Origin: Ctenosaura bakeri
Lineage: Eukaryota; Chordata; Lepidosauria; Squamata; Iguanidae
NCBI GenBank assembly: GCA_948474755.1
Contig: CAOLHI010000424.1
Span: forward strand, 62,001 to 126,000
Length of the DNA: 64,000 nucleotides
Reading direction: 5' to 3'
Position numbers and translations under genes: made by a program. Positions 12,601-21,229 of the stretch are shown in pieces. The notes under the pieces are model-generated. The model was not told where the DNA came from. It saw only the letters and a list, made by a program, of their open reading frames with translations, and made no database searches. Positions within the stretch are counted from its first letter, which is position 1. Each line of letters opens with the position of its first letter.

Positions 12601-15600
12601 AGAATCGTGTATGCTAAATATTGGAAGAGTCAAGAAACACCATCAGTTGAAGAATGGATGCAGAAGGTGCTCGAATTTATTACATTAGATGACCTCACTC
12701 GTAGAATGAGAGATGAAAAGAGTGATAACACAGAAGACGAGTGGAGGTCTGTAAAAAAGAAAATCGAGGAGAGATGGGTAAAGTAGTGTTAAGGAGAGAA
12801 TAAATGAGAATGGACAATTGACAGAATAATTAAGAGAAAAGAGAATTATATACATTAATCTACCAATATTATGAGATGAGATCTCAAGACTATAACAGGT
12901 TCTTTGGGGTACAAGATAATGAAGTATTAAATGTGGTCAAACAAGGGGGGAGGGGAAGGGTAGCCTGAGATAGTATATGGATATATATATATGTAGATAA
13001 AAGTAATCATAGGATAAAGCATTTTTTTTATTGTATAATGTACAATACTTTTGGATTACTGGATTATAGACTGGAAATGTAATTTTCTTTTTAATAAAAA
13101 TATTATAAAAAAAAATAATTGGTGGACATATAAAGATTTGTTAGGGTTTCACAGCAATGAACCTATTTTCAAAACAAAAGGAGAGCTATCAGTTGAAGGT
13201 ATGGATTGCTCTTGGTTTTTATAAACACAGTTATATTCTAAATTTAAAATGGATAATAAGGAAGAACAACTAAGGAATTCCCTCTTGGAGTTAGATGCCA
13301 TCTTAGAGACTGGCAAGTAACATATCACTAAATTTTATAAACTTCTTTTAAAATGGGAATTGGAACAGAAGATTGTAAAAAGAAGCACGACAAAGTGGGT
13401 TCTGGATATTGGATATCCTCTTCAGTTAGATTATTGGTTGCAGTCTTGGAAAGATTTAAACTTCTCACCTTGCCAATTGCTAAGACCAAACTGCTATAAG
13501 ATGCTATATAGATGGCACCTAACCCCAGCAAAAATTGCTAAGATCTATAACAGAGGGAATGAGAACTGTTGGAAATGTAAATCTGAAAGAGGTTCATTTT
13601 ATCATTATTGGTGGAATTGTAAAAAAGCAACAAAAAAAATGGAAACCTTTTCATGTAGAAATCACAAAAATTATTAAGAAGAACTTCCCCATGAAACCAG
13701 AATTGTATTTATTAAATATGTTCAATGTAGTGGAGAGCTACATTGAGAAAAGACATAAGAAAATCGTGCTCAATTTGATAACTAAGGCTAGAATTTGTTT
13801 TGCTAAAGAATATTAAAAAGAAGAGGCTCCTACTATAGATTTGTGGATTGTGGAGATTTATGAATTATTCAAAATGGATAAATTGACAATGTTATTGAAA
13901 GACAAATCATTAGATAATTAAAAAAAACAATGGGAAGAATTAATTACATATTTTGATGAGAAATGGGGGAATCCCTTTATCATAGCTTTTAGAGATGGAG
14001 TCAGATAAGACAGAGTTATATTTTACTGGAATTAATGCTGTATTTTTCTTGTTTAATTTGTGTACTGAGTACACTATTTTGTTATATGTTGTTACATTCA
14101 TAAGTTGTGTAGATGTTACCTGCAACCAAATAATAACTGTTATCTACTATGTAAATATTATAATAACAAAATTAAAAAAGTCCAAAAATATAAAAAAAAT
14201 TAAAAAAGAAAAAATACAAAATACACAATACAATAAACATCTACAAATATTCAATCAATTAAAAATTAATGGATTAAAACATTAATCAATAACAACAAAT
14301 CAATATAAACTAATAAATATAAATAACTAATTAACTAAGTAACTAAATAACTAAAAACCTAAAAAGACACATACATAATACACATAATAAAAGGTGGTTC
14401 CCTCCCTGACTATCAACTGCTCATAGTCTTCTGTCTAAACACTAGTATCCTAAATCTACTACGCACAATAAAAATTAATATTTGCAGCTAAATCTATAAT
14501 TATAATCTATCTATAATCTATAATTAAATTCTTAAATCTATAATTCTATAACATAAAATATTTAAGATAACATTTAAATTAATAAATAAATATTATCTAA
14601 GTATTAATAATTATTTCTTAGTTATTTAATATCTTTACTAGAAAGCTAAATATCTTAATCATCTTATAATATTTTTAAAATCCAATGTAATATATGAAAC
14701 GTGTAAAAAGTTATTTAAGTATAACAACAAAATAAAATCATCTATAATTTTCTTAACCTCTTAGTATGACATCAAATTACAAATTCACCTATTCAAAACA
14801 GAGCAAAGTAGTAACAAGTTCAGAACTGCAAAATCATAGCTTCACTCTCATTTTATCTCAACTATTCAATTAACTATTGCCAATTCTTTTTAAAATCTTT
14901 ATCTGAAAAACCTTTTAATTTGTCTGTCAATCTATCCACTATTGTCATCAATCTGCCTAGCTATTCATTCATTGTTGGAATTTCTATTTTCTTCCAATAT
15001 TTTGCATAGACCAATCTTACTGCTAATAACATATATTGAATCATTCTCTGCTGTTCTTTATCATAGCTAGTATCCTTCTGCCAAATTCCCAATAGAAACA
15101 GTTCTGGCAACTTAGTGATCTGGCATTTCAAAATTTTTTGTATTATATTCTGAATCATCTTCCAAAACTGTTTAGCCTTCTCACACATGCACCACATATG
15201 ATATAAAGACCCAGTATGATCCAAACACTTCCAGCAACTGTTATTAATCTCTTTATGCATCTTAGAAAGTCTTTCTGAAGTAAGATCCCAGAGTAACACA
15301 TTTTATAATAATTTTCTTGGAAGTCATAGTAGAATACTTTTGTAATTTCTTTTGTCCATAGCATTTCCCATTGATTCAGGGTTATTGAATATCCTGAATT
15401 CTTTGCCCAATTGATCATATATTCCTTTACCTGTTCTTCTTACACCTCAATTTTCAGCAAAAAATTTATATAATTTGGCAGTCAAATATTCCTCGTTATC
15501 ACATAACAGAACTTTCAAGTCCAGTTTGATCTTTTCAAAGTCTCTATTCTTTTTATCATGTTACTGCGGTTCAGACCTACCTGGACATAGCACTTTATAT

Positions 15601-18156
15601 CTTTTTTGATATCAAATCTTTCGGCTTTCCTCTGCCACCCCGTTCCATGTGTTTGCGAGGCCTCCAGACAAGCACGTAAACAGGCGCGACTGATAATTGC
15701 TGGACATTCCATTCTCCACCAACAGAGCCAGTTCATCACTTCAGGGACCTCTCCAGCAAATAACCTTTTGCTTATGCACGATACTAACAAAGGCGCCCAG
15801 CCCCGAGCAGGTAGCCGCACAAAGCTGTACTAAGTGCTCCGCATTTGCATTCTGGCCACACTATTGTTAAATCGGCGTTAAGCCAATTATGCTAAACTCT
15901 GACCTTTCCAAAGCTTTGTCCCGCTCCAGACTCGCATTGTTCTCACCAAGGAAGGTATGGCCTGCAGTCACAATTCACCCTATATAAACCTCCAATTCCA
16001 AGACCACCTCAGATCGCTCCTGAGTTCCATCCAGCCTAGCCACCACTCCACTTGGCGAGCTGTCCCCTCAGTTCCAGTAACTGAACCTGCTCAACCTGAG
16101 ATCGCTCCCGAGTTCCAGACCACCTTGCTGCTGCTTTGTTCGGCAAGCTCCCCTCAGTGAACCGTGCTGAGTTTCTTCCCTGCACCCCAAAGAACTCTAT
16201 CTTCATATCTCTCCAGGACTACGAGACAGGTGTCGTATCACCCATTTCCCTCCGAAAATCCCTATTTCCAATTCTTTAGTTAGCTGTGTGACTGTGTTGT
16301 CTTTAGTGTTTGTCTGTATTTAATAAAACATAATTTTTGCTCCTTAAAAGCATCTGACTGCTTGACTGACCTGACCCCGTAGACGCTGGGTTGCAAGATC
16401 CTGCTAAGTTACCCTGCCTCTCGCTAGCTTGAGTGAGTGCTCCAGCTAATTTCCCCCAAGGTTGTGTTGTTGTTGTTTGGTTACTTGGGTGCCCCTCCCA
16501 GGACCCCCAGAGAACAGGGTAACAATCATCTAGAAATCTTAAATAGCATTGCCTGTATGAAAGCCACTGTATTGAATAACCTTCTTCCTGAAGTCGTTGT
16601 ATAGTTTTCATCTTGTAGTCCTACTCTTGTTTCCTTAACAAATCATAGTAGGTTATCCAAGTCTGTTCTGTTCTCATTTCTGTTCTATAAAAGGCTTCTT
16701 GTGGTGATATCCAAAGTAAAGTCATTGTACATAATCTCTATTTATATTTAGCCCATATTTTTAGTAAGGCACGCCTTATACAATGATTACTGAAAACTAC
16801 ATTACCCTTAACTTTTTCATACCATAGCTTTATATGCCGTCCAAATCATAGATCACGTCCTCCTAAGTTCAAATGTTTATTGTCTGTCAGAGTTATCCAT
16901 TTTTTAATCCAGGTAAAACATGTAGCTGCAAAATAGACTTTAAGATTGAGTAATCTGCCTTATTCTTTAATATCTTGCAAAATCTTAAATCTTACTCTGG
17001 GTTGTTTGCCTCCCCATATGAATTTTGAATTATCCTTTTGTCATATTTCAAATGGCAATTCTTTAGCTAAAATTGTTATCATTTGGAAGAGAAGCATCAC
17101 CTTCAGAAGTATATTAATTTTCACTGTAGAAATTCCTCCCAATAATGACAAATTTAATTTCTGCCATTTTTCCATATTCACACTCGGCGGTGTGTGTGTG
17201 CATAACTAACATTGTGCTTGCATTTCTGACTGACTTCTCTTCTCCTCCATTGTCCACAGAAGATCATGTGGATCCCTGAGGAGAGCAGAATACCAGCAAG
17301 CAGCCTAGTGGGATTGGTTTCACATAGTCAACATGAGAGGTTACTCCAGCTACATTCTAGCTTCTGCCTCCTCCACCTGGAGTGTCACCCTGCCCTGTCT
17401 GGCACTCTGGAATCCATGTTTCTGGGAAGTGGCAGCAATAATGCTTTGGATAATTTTCAAGCCTAGGAGTGCTTCGGGTGTGGGTGGGTATCTACTCTGC
17501 TGCAGTATCTCTGTCACCCATTACCAGGCTTCATTGCCACCAAGCCTTCTTCCCACCCTTCCTTGCTGGACAGTGTACGAGACCAGGACCCATTAATTCT
17601 ATATCAAAAAAGTGGACATTTAGATATATTACCAACGTGACCATTTGTGATCCTCAGTAAATAGACCTGAGTGCATACTGTCTTATATAGTAACTATAGT
17701 TTGGTTGCATTTATACTGGTCTATGACCAGAATAAATCTTTGAGTTTGACTATCTTGTTATCACTAACTTGGTCAATGGGAATTATTCTGGTACGTCTCA
17801 GCACATTCAAAACATGTGAGGTAATTGTTCAGAGCCTTGGATGTGTTCTCAGATCAGCAGATTTGGATTTCCCACACTGGCATCTCTCCTGCAAGGAAGC
17901 CATTTTTATCCCCATGGACTCAACAAGATCAGACACAAAAGGCACTTACCCCAAGAGTCTTGGTCTCCACTCTGAAGAATTTCTGCAGTGGCCCCACCTG
18001 CTGTGATGGGATGTTAGAACTTCCAGGCTGCTGGCCCTTATAGTGTACATATTGTACTGTCCCTTGTGGCTGGATAATAGTAGCAGGCATCCCCTTGCCT
18101 GCCTGGATTATGTTGTCACCACCGGAGGGAAGGAACACCACTCTTCCAACAGTCAT
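633..18156 (-). CDS. MS4A-family four-transmembrane protein, gene 1 (three coding exons in window)
   Basis: MS4A proteins are small membrane proteins with four transmembrane segments and cytoplasmic termini; family members act in receptor complexes, ion conductance or chemosensation. Three exons are visible on the minus strand: 17950-18156 (69 codons from the start Met), 3469-3591 (41 codons) and 633-689 (19 codons). All junctions are phase 0, giving 129 residues before the chain leaves the window. The N-terminus is a polar, proline/glutamine-rich cytoplasmic stretch leading to KTLG. AIQIIIGLMHIGFG (TM1), YPFWGGLF and FIFSGSLSV (TM2) follow, all hallmark MS4A positions. From family knowledge, KTLG/AIQIIIGL and PFWGGL resemble MS4A8, MS4A12 and MS4A15 most. 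TM3, TM4 and the stop lie left of position 1. Intron 2 is about 14.4 kb, mostly nested L1; intron 3 is about 2.8 kb. The exact paralogue is unknown. Confidence 0.9.
690..982. other. Intron 3 of MS4A gene 1, no recognised element
   Basis: The sequence contains the pyrimidine tract and acceptor of exon 4 at its left edge (690 onward on the minus strand). The rest shows no repeat or exon that I recognise. Confidence 0.4.
983..1250. repeat. Interspersed repeat fragment, unclassified
   Basis: The stretch GTCTTATACTGACTCAGACC, followed by ATTGGTCCATCTGGGTCAGT, belongs to a sequence I recall as widely repeated in squamate genomes. I cannot assign it to a superfamily. No coding capacity is visible. 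Confidence 0.35.
1284..1476. mobile_element. Palindromic MITE (family A), copy 1
   Basis: The element begins GGCCATTTCTGCACG and ends CTTGTGCAGAAATAGCC, and the two halves are nearly complete inverted repeats (arms roughly 80-90 bp). It is flanked by the 3-bp direct repeat AAT (1281-1283 and 1477-1479). The centre has a small local duplication of CAGAGGGAAACTGCAAACCC. No coding sequence is present. It lies in intron 3 of MS4A gene 1. Confidence 0.8.
1480..2520. other. Intron 3 of MS4A gene 1, no recognised element
   Basis: An open frame at 1800-2120 has no family motif and overlaps low-complexity sequence. I see no splice-bounded exon, SINE, LINE or terminal repeats here. Confidence 0.4.
2521..2860 (-). 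repeat. Probable 3' end of an antisense LINE (L2-like)
   Basis: The left edge is (TTTA)n followed by CATTTCTATCCCAGC, resembling the reverse complement of the 3' tail of squamate L2-type LINEs (compare the plus-strand tail at 55738-55835). The rest has no readable coding sequence. The assignment rests on the tail only. Confidence 0.3.
3026..3205. mobile_element. Palindromic MITE (family A), copy 2
   Basis: The element is 180 bp, nearly perfectly palindromic, beginning GGTCATTTCCGCACTAGCC and ending GGCTAGTGCGGAAATGGCC. The TSD is ATA (3023-3025, 3206-3208). Each arm contains ATGATTCCACTTTCAACATC and GGAATCCTGGGGTTTGCAG. The centre, around GGGGCCAGATGGCCCC, is itself palindromic. It is among the least diverged copies in the window. 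Confidence 0.85.
3469..3591 (-). CDS. MS4A gene 1, coding exon 3 (TM1)
   Basis: This 123-bp exon encodes 41 residues, from AIQIIIGLMHIGFGAVL through YPFWGGLF: transmembrane segment 1, the short first extracellular loop and the start of TM2. The acceptor reads TTTTCCTGCAG/GCT and the donor TTT/GTAAGTAG, both strong and phase 0. Read-through into the intron hits unrelated sequence, which supports the boundary. The exon joins in frame to 17950-18156 upstream and 633-689 downstream. Confidence 0.92.
3592..5320. other. Left part of intron 2 of MS4A gene 1
   Basis: The sequence is AT-rich and apparently single-copy, with no recognised mobile element and no splice-bounded coding frame. It ends at the left copy of the target-site duplication that bounds the L1 block. 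Confidence 0.45.
5321..5338. repeat. Left TSD of the 11.9-kb nested L1 block
   Basis: CATTGTGCTTGCATTCCT here matches 17 of 18 bases of 17210-17227. A poly-T run follows immediately, as expected for the poly-A tail of a minus-strand L1. Together the two copies mark the original insertion point in intron 2. Confidence 0.75.
5339..5521 (-). mobile_element. L1, minus strand: 3'-terminal fragment
   Basis: A poly-T run is followed by very A-rich sequence containing AACATCTACAAATATTTAAT, closely similar to 14240-14260 in the other part of an antisense L1. It reads as the 3' untranslated end of a minus-strand L1 separated from its body by later insertions. It may instead come from a second L1 copy of the same subfamily. 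Confidence 0.5.
5522..5953. mobile_element. GC-rich MITE (family C)
   Basis: Termini are GGGCCCTTTTCGCA on the left and TGCAGAAAGGGCC on the right, inverted relative to each other. The interior is GC-rich and matches, in reverse orientation, parts of the element at 58964-59376 (segments around GTGCGCTTATTGTG and CAGCGCAGCCTGGGA). No TSD is evident. The left end is doubled as a tight palindrome (5522-5560). Open frames within it are incidental to base composition. Confidence 0.65.
5975..8218 (+). mobile_element. Older L1, plus strand, ORF2 remains (left part)
   Basis: Decayed L1 ORF2. It starts near the end of the endonuclease domain (SDHDPV, about 6040) and continues through the RT fingers (LGPDGVSATFYK, about 6755) and SYRPMSLLNQNYKIF (about 6925). 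Next are LLFLDAEKAFDN (about 7135), GIRQGCLLSLLF (about 7310) and the catalytic box AYADDLVLIL (7438-7467), with its aspartates kept. Many stops and frameshifts divide it. It is 5'-truncated (no ORF1) and is split at about 8226 by the younger L1; it resumes near 13120. Confidence 0.85.
8219..8226. repeat. Candidate left TSD of the younger L1
   Basis: AAAATAAT here is repeated just after the A-rich tail near 13112-13119, where the older L1 resumes. It is short and A-rich, so chance cannot be excluded, but it coincides with the break in the older ORF2. Confidence 0.5.
8227..9400 (+). promoter_or_regulatory. L1 5' untranslated / promoter region
   Basis: This non-coding stretch opens the younger L1, where the internal promoter of L1 elements normally lies. 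It is purine-rich toward its 3' end, which creates long but meaningless open frames on the opposite strand. The junction to ORF2 near 9400 lacks the roughly 1.5-2 kb that ORF1 and the endonuclease start would occupy. Confidence 0.5.
9409..12786 (+). pseudogene. L1 ORF2 (endonuclease fragment, reverse transcriptase, C-terminal Cys motif), inactivated
   Basis: L1 ORF2 nicks target DNA and reverse-transcribes the L1 RNA. Three frame segments are read: 9415-10146, about 10147-12152, and 12115-12786. The first holds the second half of the endonuclease (GDMN; SDHNPIQMD near 9687). The second holds RT motifs: GKAPGPDGF, SYRPISLLNIDYKIF, FVDAEKAFDN, GTRQGCPLSPLLF and the active-site box AYANDL at 11109-11126. 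The third has the CWKC...HMWWLC cysteine motif (about 12381-12435). Frame breaks fall in A-runs near 10119 and 12120. The catalytic box reads AND instead of ADD (codon 11118-11120, AAT). With the 5' deletion, the element cannot be autonomous. Confidence 0.88.
13120..14160 (+). mobile_element. Older L1, plus strand, ORF2 C-terminus and 3' end (right part)
   Basis: This continues the L1 interrupted at 8226: GGTGGACATATAAAGATTTG is the homologue of the W-L-T-Y-K-D segment at about 11920 in the younger copy. The C-terminal cysteine motif CWKCKSERGSFYHYWWNC is readable near 13567. Stops and a frame change at about 13620 break it. The A-rich 3' end merges into an antisense L1 at about 14160. Confidence 0.8.
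14161..15554 (-). mobile_element. L1, minus strand: 3' untranslated region and ORF2 C-terminus
   Basis: The A/T-rich part 14161-14850 is the 3' untranslated region. Minus-strand frames at 14961-15418 encode the ORF2 C-terminal region with the cysteine motif CWKCLDHTGSLYHMW (about 15190-15240). It is interrupted at 15558 by a solo LTR and resumes at 16530. It is in the same orientation as MS4A gene 1. Confidence 0.8.
15559..16525 (+). mobile_element. Solo LTR of an endogenous retrovirus, copy A
   Basis: The 967-bp element starts TGTTAC and ends GTAACA, flanked by the perfect 4-bp TSD ATCA (15555-15558 and 16526-16529). It contains a TATA box (TATATAAA, 15981-15988) and a poly-A signal (AATAAA, 16322-16327), consistent with U3-R-U5. 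There is no internal gag, pol or env sequence, so the provirus has recombined to a single LTR. It sits inside the antisense L1 and matches 45886-46795. The class is undetermined; a 4-bp TSD is common in gammaretrovirus-like elements. Confidence 0.88.
16530..17209 (-). mobile_element. L1, minus strand: ORF2 RT C-terminal part (5'-truncated)
   Basis: On the minus strand it encodes KFIWGGKQPRVRFKIL (about 17000), the homologue of QFIWAGKKPRIKWKTL in the younger L1. It therefore continues the antisense L1 of 14161-15554. It ends at the right TSD of the block, indicating a 5'-truncated insertion. Confidence 0.75.
17210..17227. repeat. Right TSD of the nested L1 block
   Basis: CATTGTGCTTGCATTTCT differs by one base from 5321-5338. 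It marks the end of inserted sequence. Intron 2 of MS4A gene 1 resumes here. Confidence 0.75.
17228..17949. other. Intron 2 of MS4A gene 1, exon-proximal part
   Basis: No repeat is recognised. The exon 2 donor GTAAGTGCC lies at its right edge (17941-17949 on the minus strand). Open frames here have no family motif. Confidence 0.4.
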
Positions 18157-18174
18157 TTTTCACTGGATCTCTTG
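17950..18174 (-). CDS. MS4A gene 1, first coding exon (N-terminal cytoplasmic domain)
   Basis: The exon begins at an acceptor (TTTTTTCCCCAG/CAAGAG, exon start 18174). It has an 18-nt untranslated leader, then ATG at 18156 and 69 codons to KTLG/GTAAGT at 17950. The encoded segment is a soluble, proline/glutamine-rich N-terminus ending LQKFFRVETKTLG, the conserved pre-TM1 motif of MS4A proteins. An acceptor directly before the start codon means at least one untranslated exon lies further right, as is usual in this family. I could not locate it. Confidence 0.9.
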
Positions 18175-18180
18175 CTGGGG

Positions 18181-19289
18181 AAAAAACCCATAAAAATAAC
18201 TCCAATCCCTTCCTCAGAAAAGGAGAAACAGCACAAATATCGCCCCCTCCCAAGCACTCAGACAAACTGAAGTCAGAGATGGAATCTCATGTCATTTGAC
18301 TGACTTTTAAATAAGACCCTGGTGGGAAAGTTGTTTTTCGTGAGTCATTACCATGCTGTTACCATCATGAATTCCTGTGAAATGTTTGAGCTTCACATCA
18401 ACAGTAAAGGGCATGAGTTTACTGCATAATAAACTCAGTCCAAACATTTTCCAGTAAAATGTCTGGGTTTCCACATCCACAGTGACGAACATGAATTTAC
18501 TGTGAACAAGAAAGTTCTTTTCTTTTGGCCAAGAAACCCTGAGCGTTCCCAGTTATCTCATTTCTCTGCAGCCAGGATAGGCGTTGCTTGCGTGCCTCCG
18601 CCTCCCTCCTTCCCTCCTGCCTGTAAATGGTTGTGACAGTGCTCCTTGAGGGGGAGGGTATGAAGCTGCACATACAGAGTATTGTGCTCCATGCACTGTG
18701 ATCTATCATCACTTTAAACAAAGCAGATTGCTTTGTTCACTTTAAAAATGCTACACTGACTTTTAACAGAAAGAGTCTCTGACAAATTGCAATGGTTTTA
18801 AAAAGCAATTAATGGGGCAATCATGGAAATAAAATGTTCATAACAATGAGTTAAAGGAAACAGGGTCAGGGTCACAGTGTTTAAGGAAGAAAGGATAAAC
18901 GCTAAGGGGCTGTCACAGGTGAGGAAGATGAGGGCATTGCCTCCCAATAAAAATTCTGTTCCCCCATGAAATTTTCCTTAATTTCACAAATTTCCAGCAT
19001 TCCAGAGGGTCAGACACTGAAAACTATTCACACCAAGGACTCTTCCATTTGCTGCATTTGCCTTTTCCCCTGGTAACTTACCCTGTCCCATTTCCTTTGG
19101 ACACCTTATCTTTAAATGAACAATTGCAATTTTAAGTTACTGCAGTGCCAGAAATTCAATTCTGCCCTCCCTTGTAGTGACACCACTGGACAATAGCCAC
19201 CACCACCCCAGTCATAGTCCTGATGAAACATCTACTCCCACCCTTGTTTTCATCTGTGGGAATGCTGTTTTACATTACTTTTACTTTGT
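18181..19289. other. Upstream flank or 5' intron of MS4A gene 1
   Basis: It should contain or lie within the intron to the untranslated first exon. It holds a degenerate tandem duplication (about 18367-18510, period about 77 bp). I find no TATA box or CpG island that would mark the promoter. Confidence 0.35.
18367..18510. repeat. Two-copy degenerate tandem duplication, about 77-bp period
   Basis: TTCCTGTGAAATGTTTGAGC at 18372 and TTCCAGTAAAATGTCTGGGT at 18449 start two similar copies. Both continue with a CACATC-ACAGT block and end in ATGARTTTACTG. No mobile-element signature accompanies it. Confidence 0.5.
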
Positions 19290-19395
19290 TCTTGCTATGT
19301 GCCTTCAAGTCAATTGCAGCCTATGGCCACCCTATTCCAGGGTTTTCTTGGAAAAATTTATTCCAAGGAAGTTTTCCCATGGCCCTCCTTTGAAT
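19290..19395 (-). repeat. SINE fragment, minus strand
   Basis: GCTATGTGCCTTCAAGTCAA followed by GGCCACCCTATTCCAGGGTTTTC is the reverse complement of the BovB-tailed 3' half of the SINE at 385-618. The tRNA-like head is missing. Confidence 0.55.
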
Positions 19396-19719
19396 ACAAC
19401 CTGCAACACTTGCTATTAGCTCTGGAGAAAGCTCTGAAGTTATTGTGACTTTGAGGGATTGTTATCCACAACAAATAATGGTACAGATTTTCTTCAAGAC
19501 TGCAGCTGGCTAAGAAAGAATCAAACCTGTCAGCACTATGACACAAAAGAAAATGCCCCCATGTACTTAATATATATTTTTCAACACCCCACCTCTCCCC
19601 ACAAGCTGGATACAGTTCATTTTGGGTCCCATCTAGTTGGGCCCCTGACAGTAGCTTAAGCTGCATCCTCATTTTGCTCTCCTTTTATCACAGCAACAAT
19701 CTTGAGAGTGAGCTTCAAC

Positions 19720-19740
19720 AAAAGCCTGCCCCTCTTACAA
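19720..19740. repeat. Left TSD of an L1/CR1 nest
   Basis: The 21-bp sequence ending GCCTGCCCCTCTTACAA matches 19 of 21 bases at 21230-21250, immediately after an A-rich tail. The enclosed 1.5 kb is therefore one insertion, later modified. Confidence 0.75.
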
Positions 19741-19950
19741 TAAAATATCGTGTTGGGTATCACCCCAAGAGGATTTTTACAGGAGATGGATTGGTGAACA
19801 GAAAGGCTGGATCAGATACAAGGATCTGTTAATTCAAGATTCAAAAGGTGAGATTTGAATTAAATCGCAAAAAGTGTGAGAAGAAACTAGATTTAAATGT
19901 AGTTGGTTCCTGTATCTACAAATCAAAGAACGATTTAAGATGAAACTTGA
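19741..19950 (+). mobile_element. L1 fragment, plus strand, upstream of the inserted CR1
   Basis: Sequence between the TSD and the CR1 segment, probably from ORF2 of the same truncated L1 whose C-terminus follows at 20447. No diagnostic motif is left; the assignment rests on position inside the TSDs. Confidence 0.35.
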
Positions 19951-20446
19951 AACTGGAAGTGTTCTGACTAATATGCCAGAGGACAGGATCAAAATTCAAA
20001 ATGACCTGGACAGATTGGAGAGCTGGGCCAAGGCTAACAAAATGAAATTCAACAGAGAGAAGTGTAAGGTCCTACACTTAGGTAGAAAAAATGGAATACA
20101 GAAATATAGGATGGGGGACACGTGGCTGGATAGCAGTACATGTGGAAGGGATCTAGGAGTTTTAATAGACCACAAGCTGAACACGAGTCAGCAGTGTGAT
20201 GCGGCAGCCAAGAAAGCCAATGCAATTCTCGGCTGCATCAATAGGAGTATGGTGTCTAGATCGAGGGAAGTACTCATACCGCTCTACTCTGCTTTGGTTA
20301 GACCTCATCTTGAATACTGTGTCCAGTTCTGGGCACGCCAATTCAAGAAGGACATGGTCAAGCTGGGGCAAGTCCAGAGGAGGGCGACCAAAATGGTGAG
20401 GGGCCTGGAAGCCATGCCGTATGAGGATAGACTTAGAGAGACTTAG
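19951..20446 (+). pseudogene. CR1 LINE reverse transcriptase C-terminal fragment
   Basis: A continuous frame encodes the CR1 pattern after the RT catalytic core: PEDRIKIQNDLDRLESWA, MKFNREKCKVLHLGRKN, DLGVLIDHKLN, LIPLYSALVRPHLEYCVQFW and [20 protein letters not shown]. It stops abruptly at 20446 without the CR1 3' end. It matches the start of the CR1 at 57969-58437. It sits between two L1 pieces, so it is an insertion, or a template-switch product, within the L1. Confidence 0.85.
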
Positions 20447-21229
20447 AATCTGGAATTCTACCTCTTAAACATGATACATGTGTTTGAAAAACCATTTCTT
20501 AAAAAATACAGGCAGATCTTATTTTATATGGTCTCATTTGTGAGAACCAAGTTTGCTAAATTGTAGAAAAGTAGAGACATTCCTGAATTATTATTAATAA
20601 GCCTAAATGAGATGAAAGAATATGATTTATTGACGTATCATATGGATGGAAAATTGGCTACAAAATTTGAAAAAGAATGGATGCCAGTTACTAATTATAT
20701 AAGCAAGAGATGGGGATTTGTAGAAACGATATAGCATAACTGTAAAATGCACATGATTTCTTCTTTTTCTTCTTTGATGGCAGCACTTATACTATTAGTA
20801 ACTCAGAGACCATAAAGAATTTATTATATATATTATATATGATCACCTATCCTACCACAGGATGAATGTATATAGATAGTATACAAAATACTTGATATAG
20901 TACATAAAAAATACAAATAGTATGAGGAAGAGAACAAGAAAAGGTAGAGATACAGGATAAAACTGTGATTCAACAGAATTGTGTTAAGTAAAGCCAAAGG
21001 TGAAAGGCAGATAAGGGAGTTTTAGACTAGATTGTGTTAATAATGTCTCTGGGAATGGGTAAGATGAAGTTTTCTTTAAAAGGACAGAGATAGACATAGA
21101 GATTAAGTTTAATTATGTTTACAATTTTAAACCTATTTCTGTTACTTTGTAATACTTTGTCATATTTTATATGCTTTTCTCCTACTCTTTCTTTCTACTT
21201 TTGTTCTAAATAAAAAAAAATTTTTTAAA
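20447..21229 (+). mobile_element. L1, plus strand: ORF2 C-terminus and 3' untranslated region
   Basis: It encodes the last part of ORF2 (KLATKFEKEWMPVTNYISKR near 20655, stop near 20732). An untranslated tail follows and ends TAAATAAAAAAAAATTTTTT just before the right TSD. It is severely 5'-truncated. Confidence 0.75.

Larger units (their letters stand above)
8227..13111 (+). mobile_element. Younger L1, plus strand, inserted into the older L1; internally deleted
   Basis: The element begins with a GC-rich 5' region (8227 to about 9400, containing CATGGCGGACCGAGCGGTTG). It then passes straight into the second half of the ORF2 endonuclease domain, so ORF1 and the endonuclease N-terminus are missing. 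ORF2 continues to 12786. A 3' untranslated region of about 320 bp follows and ends in an A-rich tail (TTAATAAAAATATTATAAAA). Its coding region is much less broken than that of the surrounding L1. It lies opposite to MS4A gene 1, inside intron 2. Confidence 0.85.

Noticed and set aside
15559..17209. A provirus with internal genes
   Set aside because: Only one LTR is present at each of the two sites, each with matching 4-bp TSDs and no internal retroviral sequence; both are solo LTRs.
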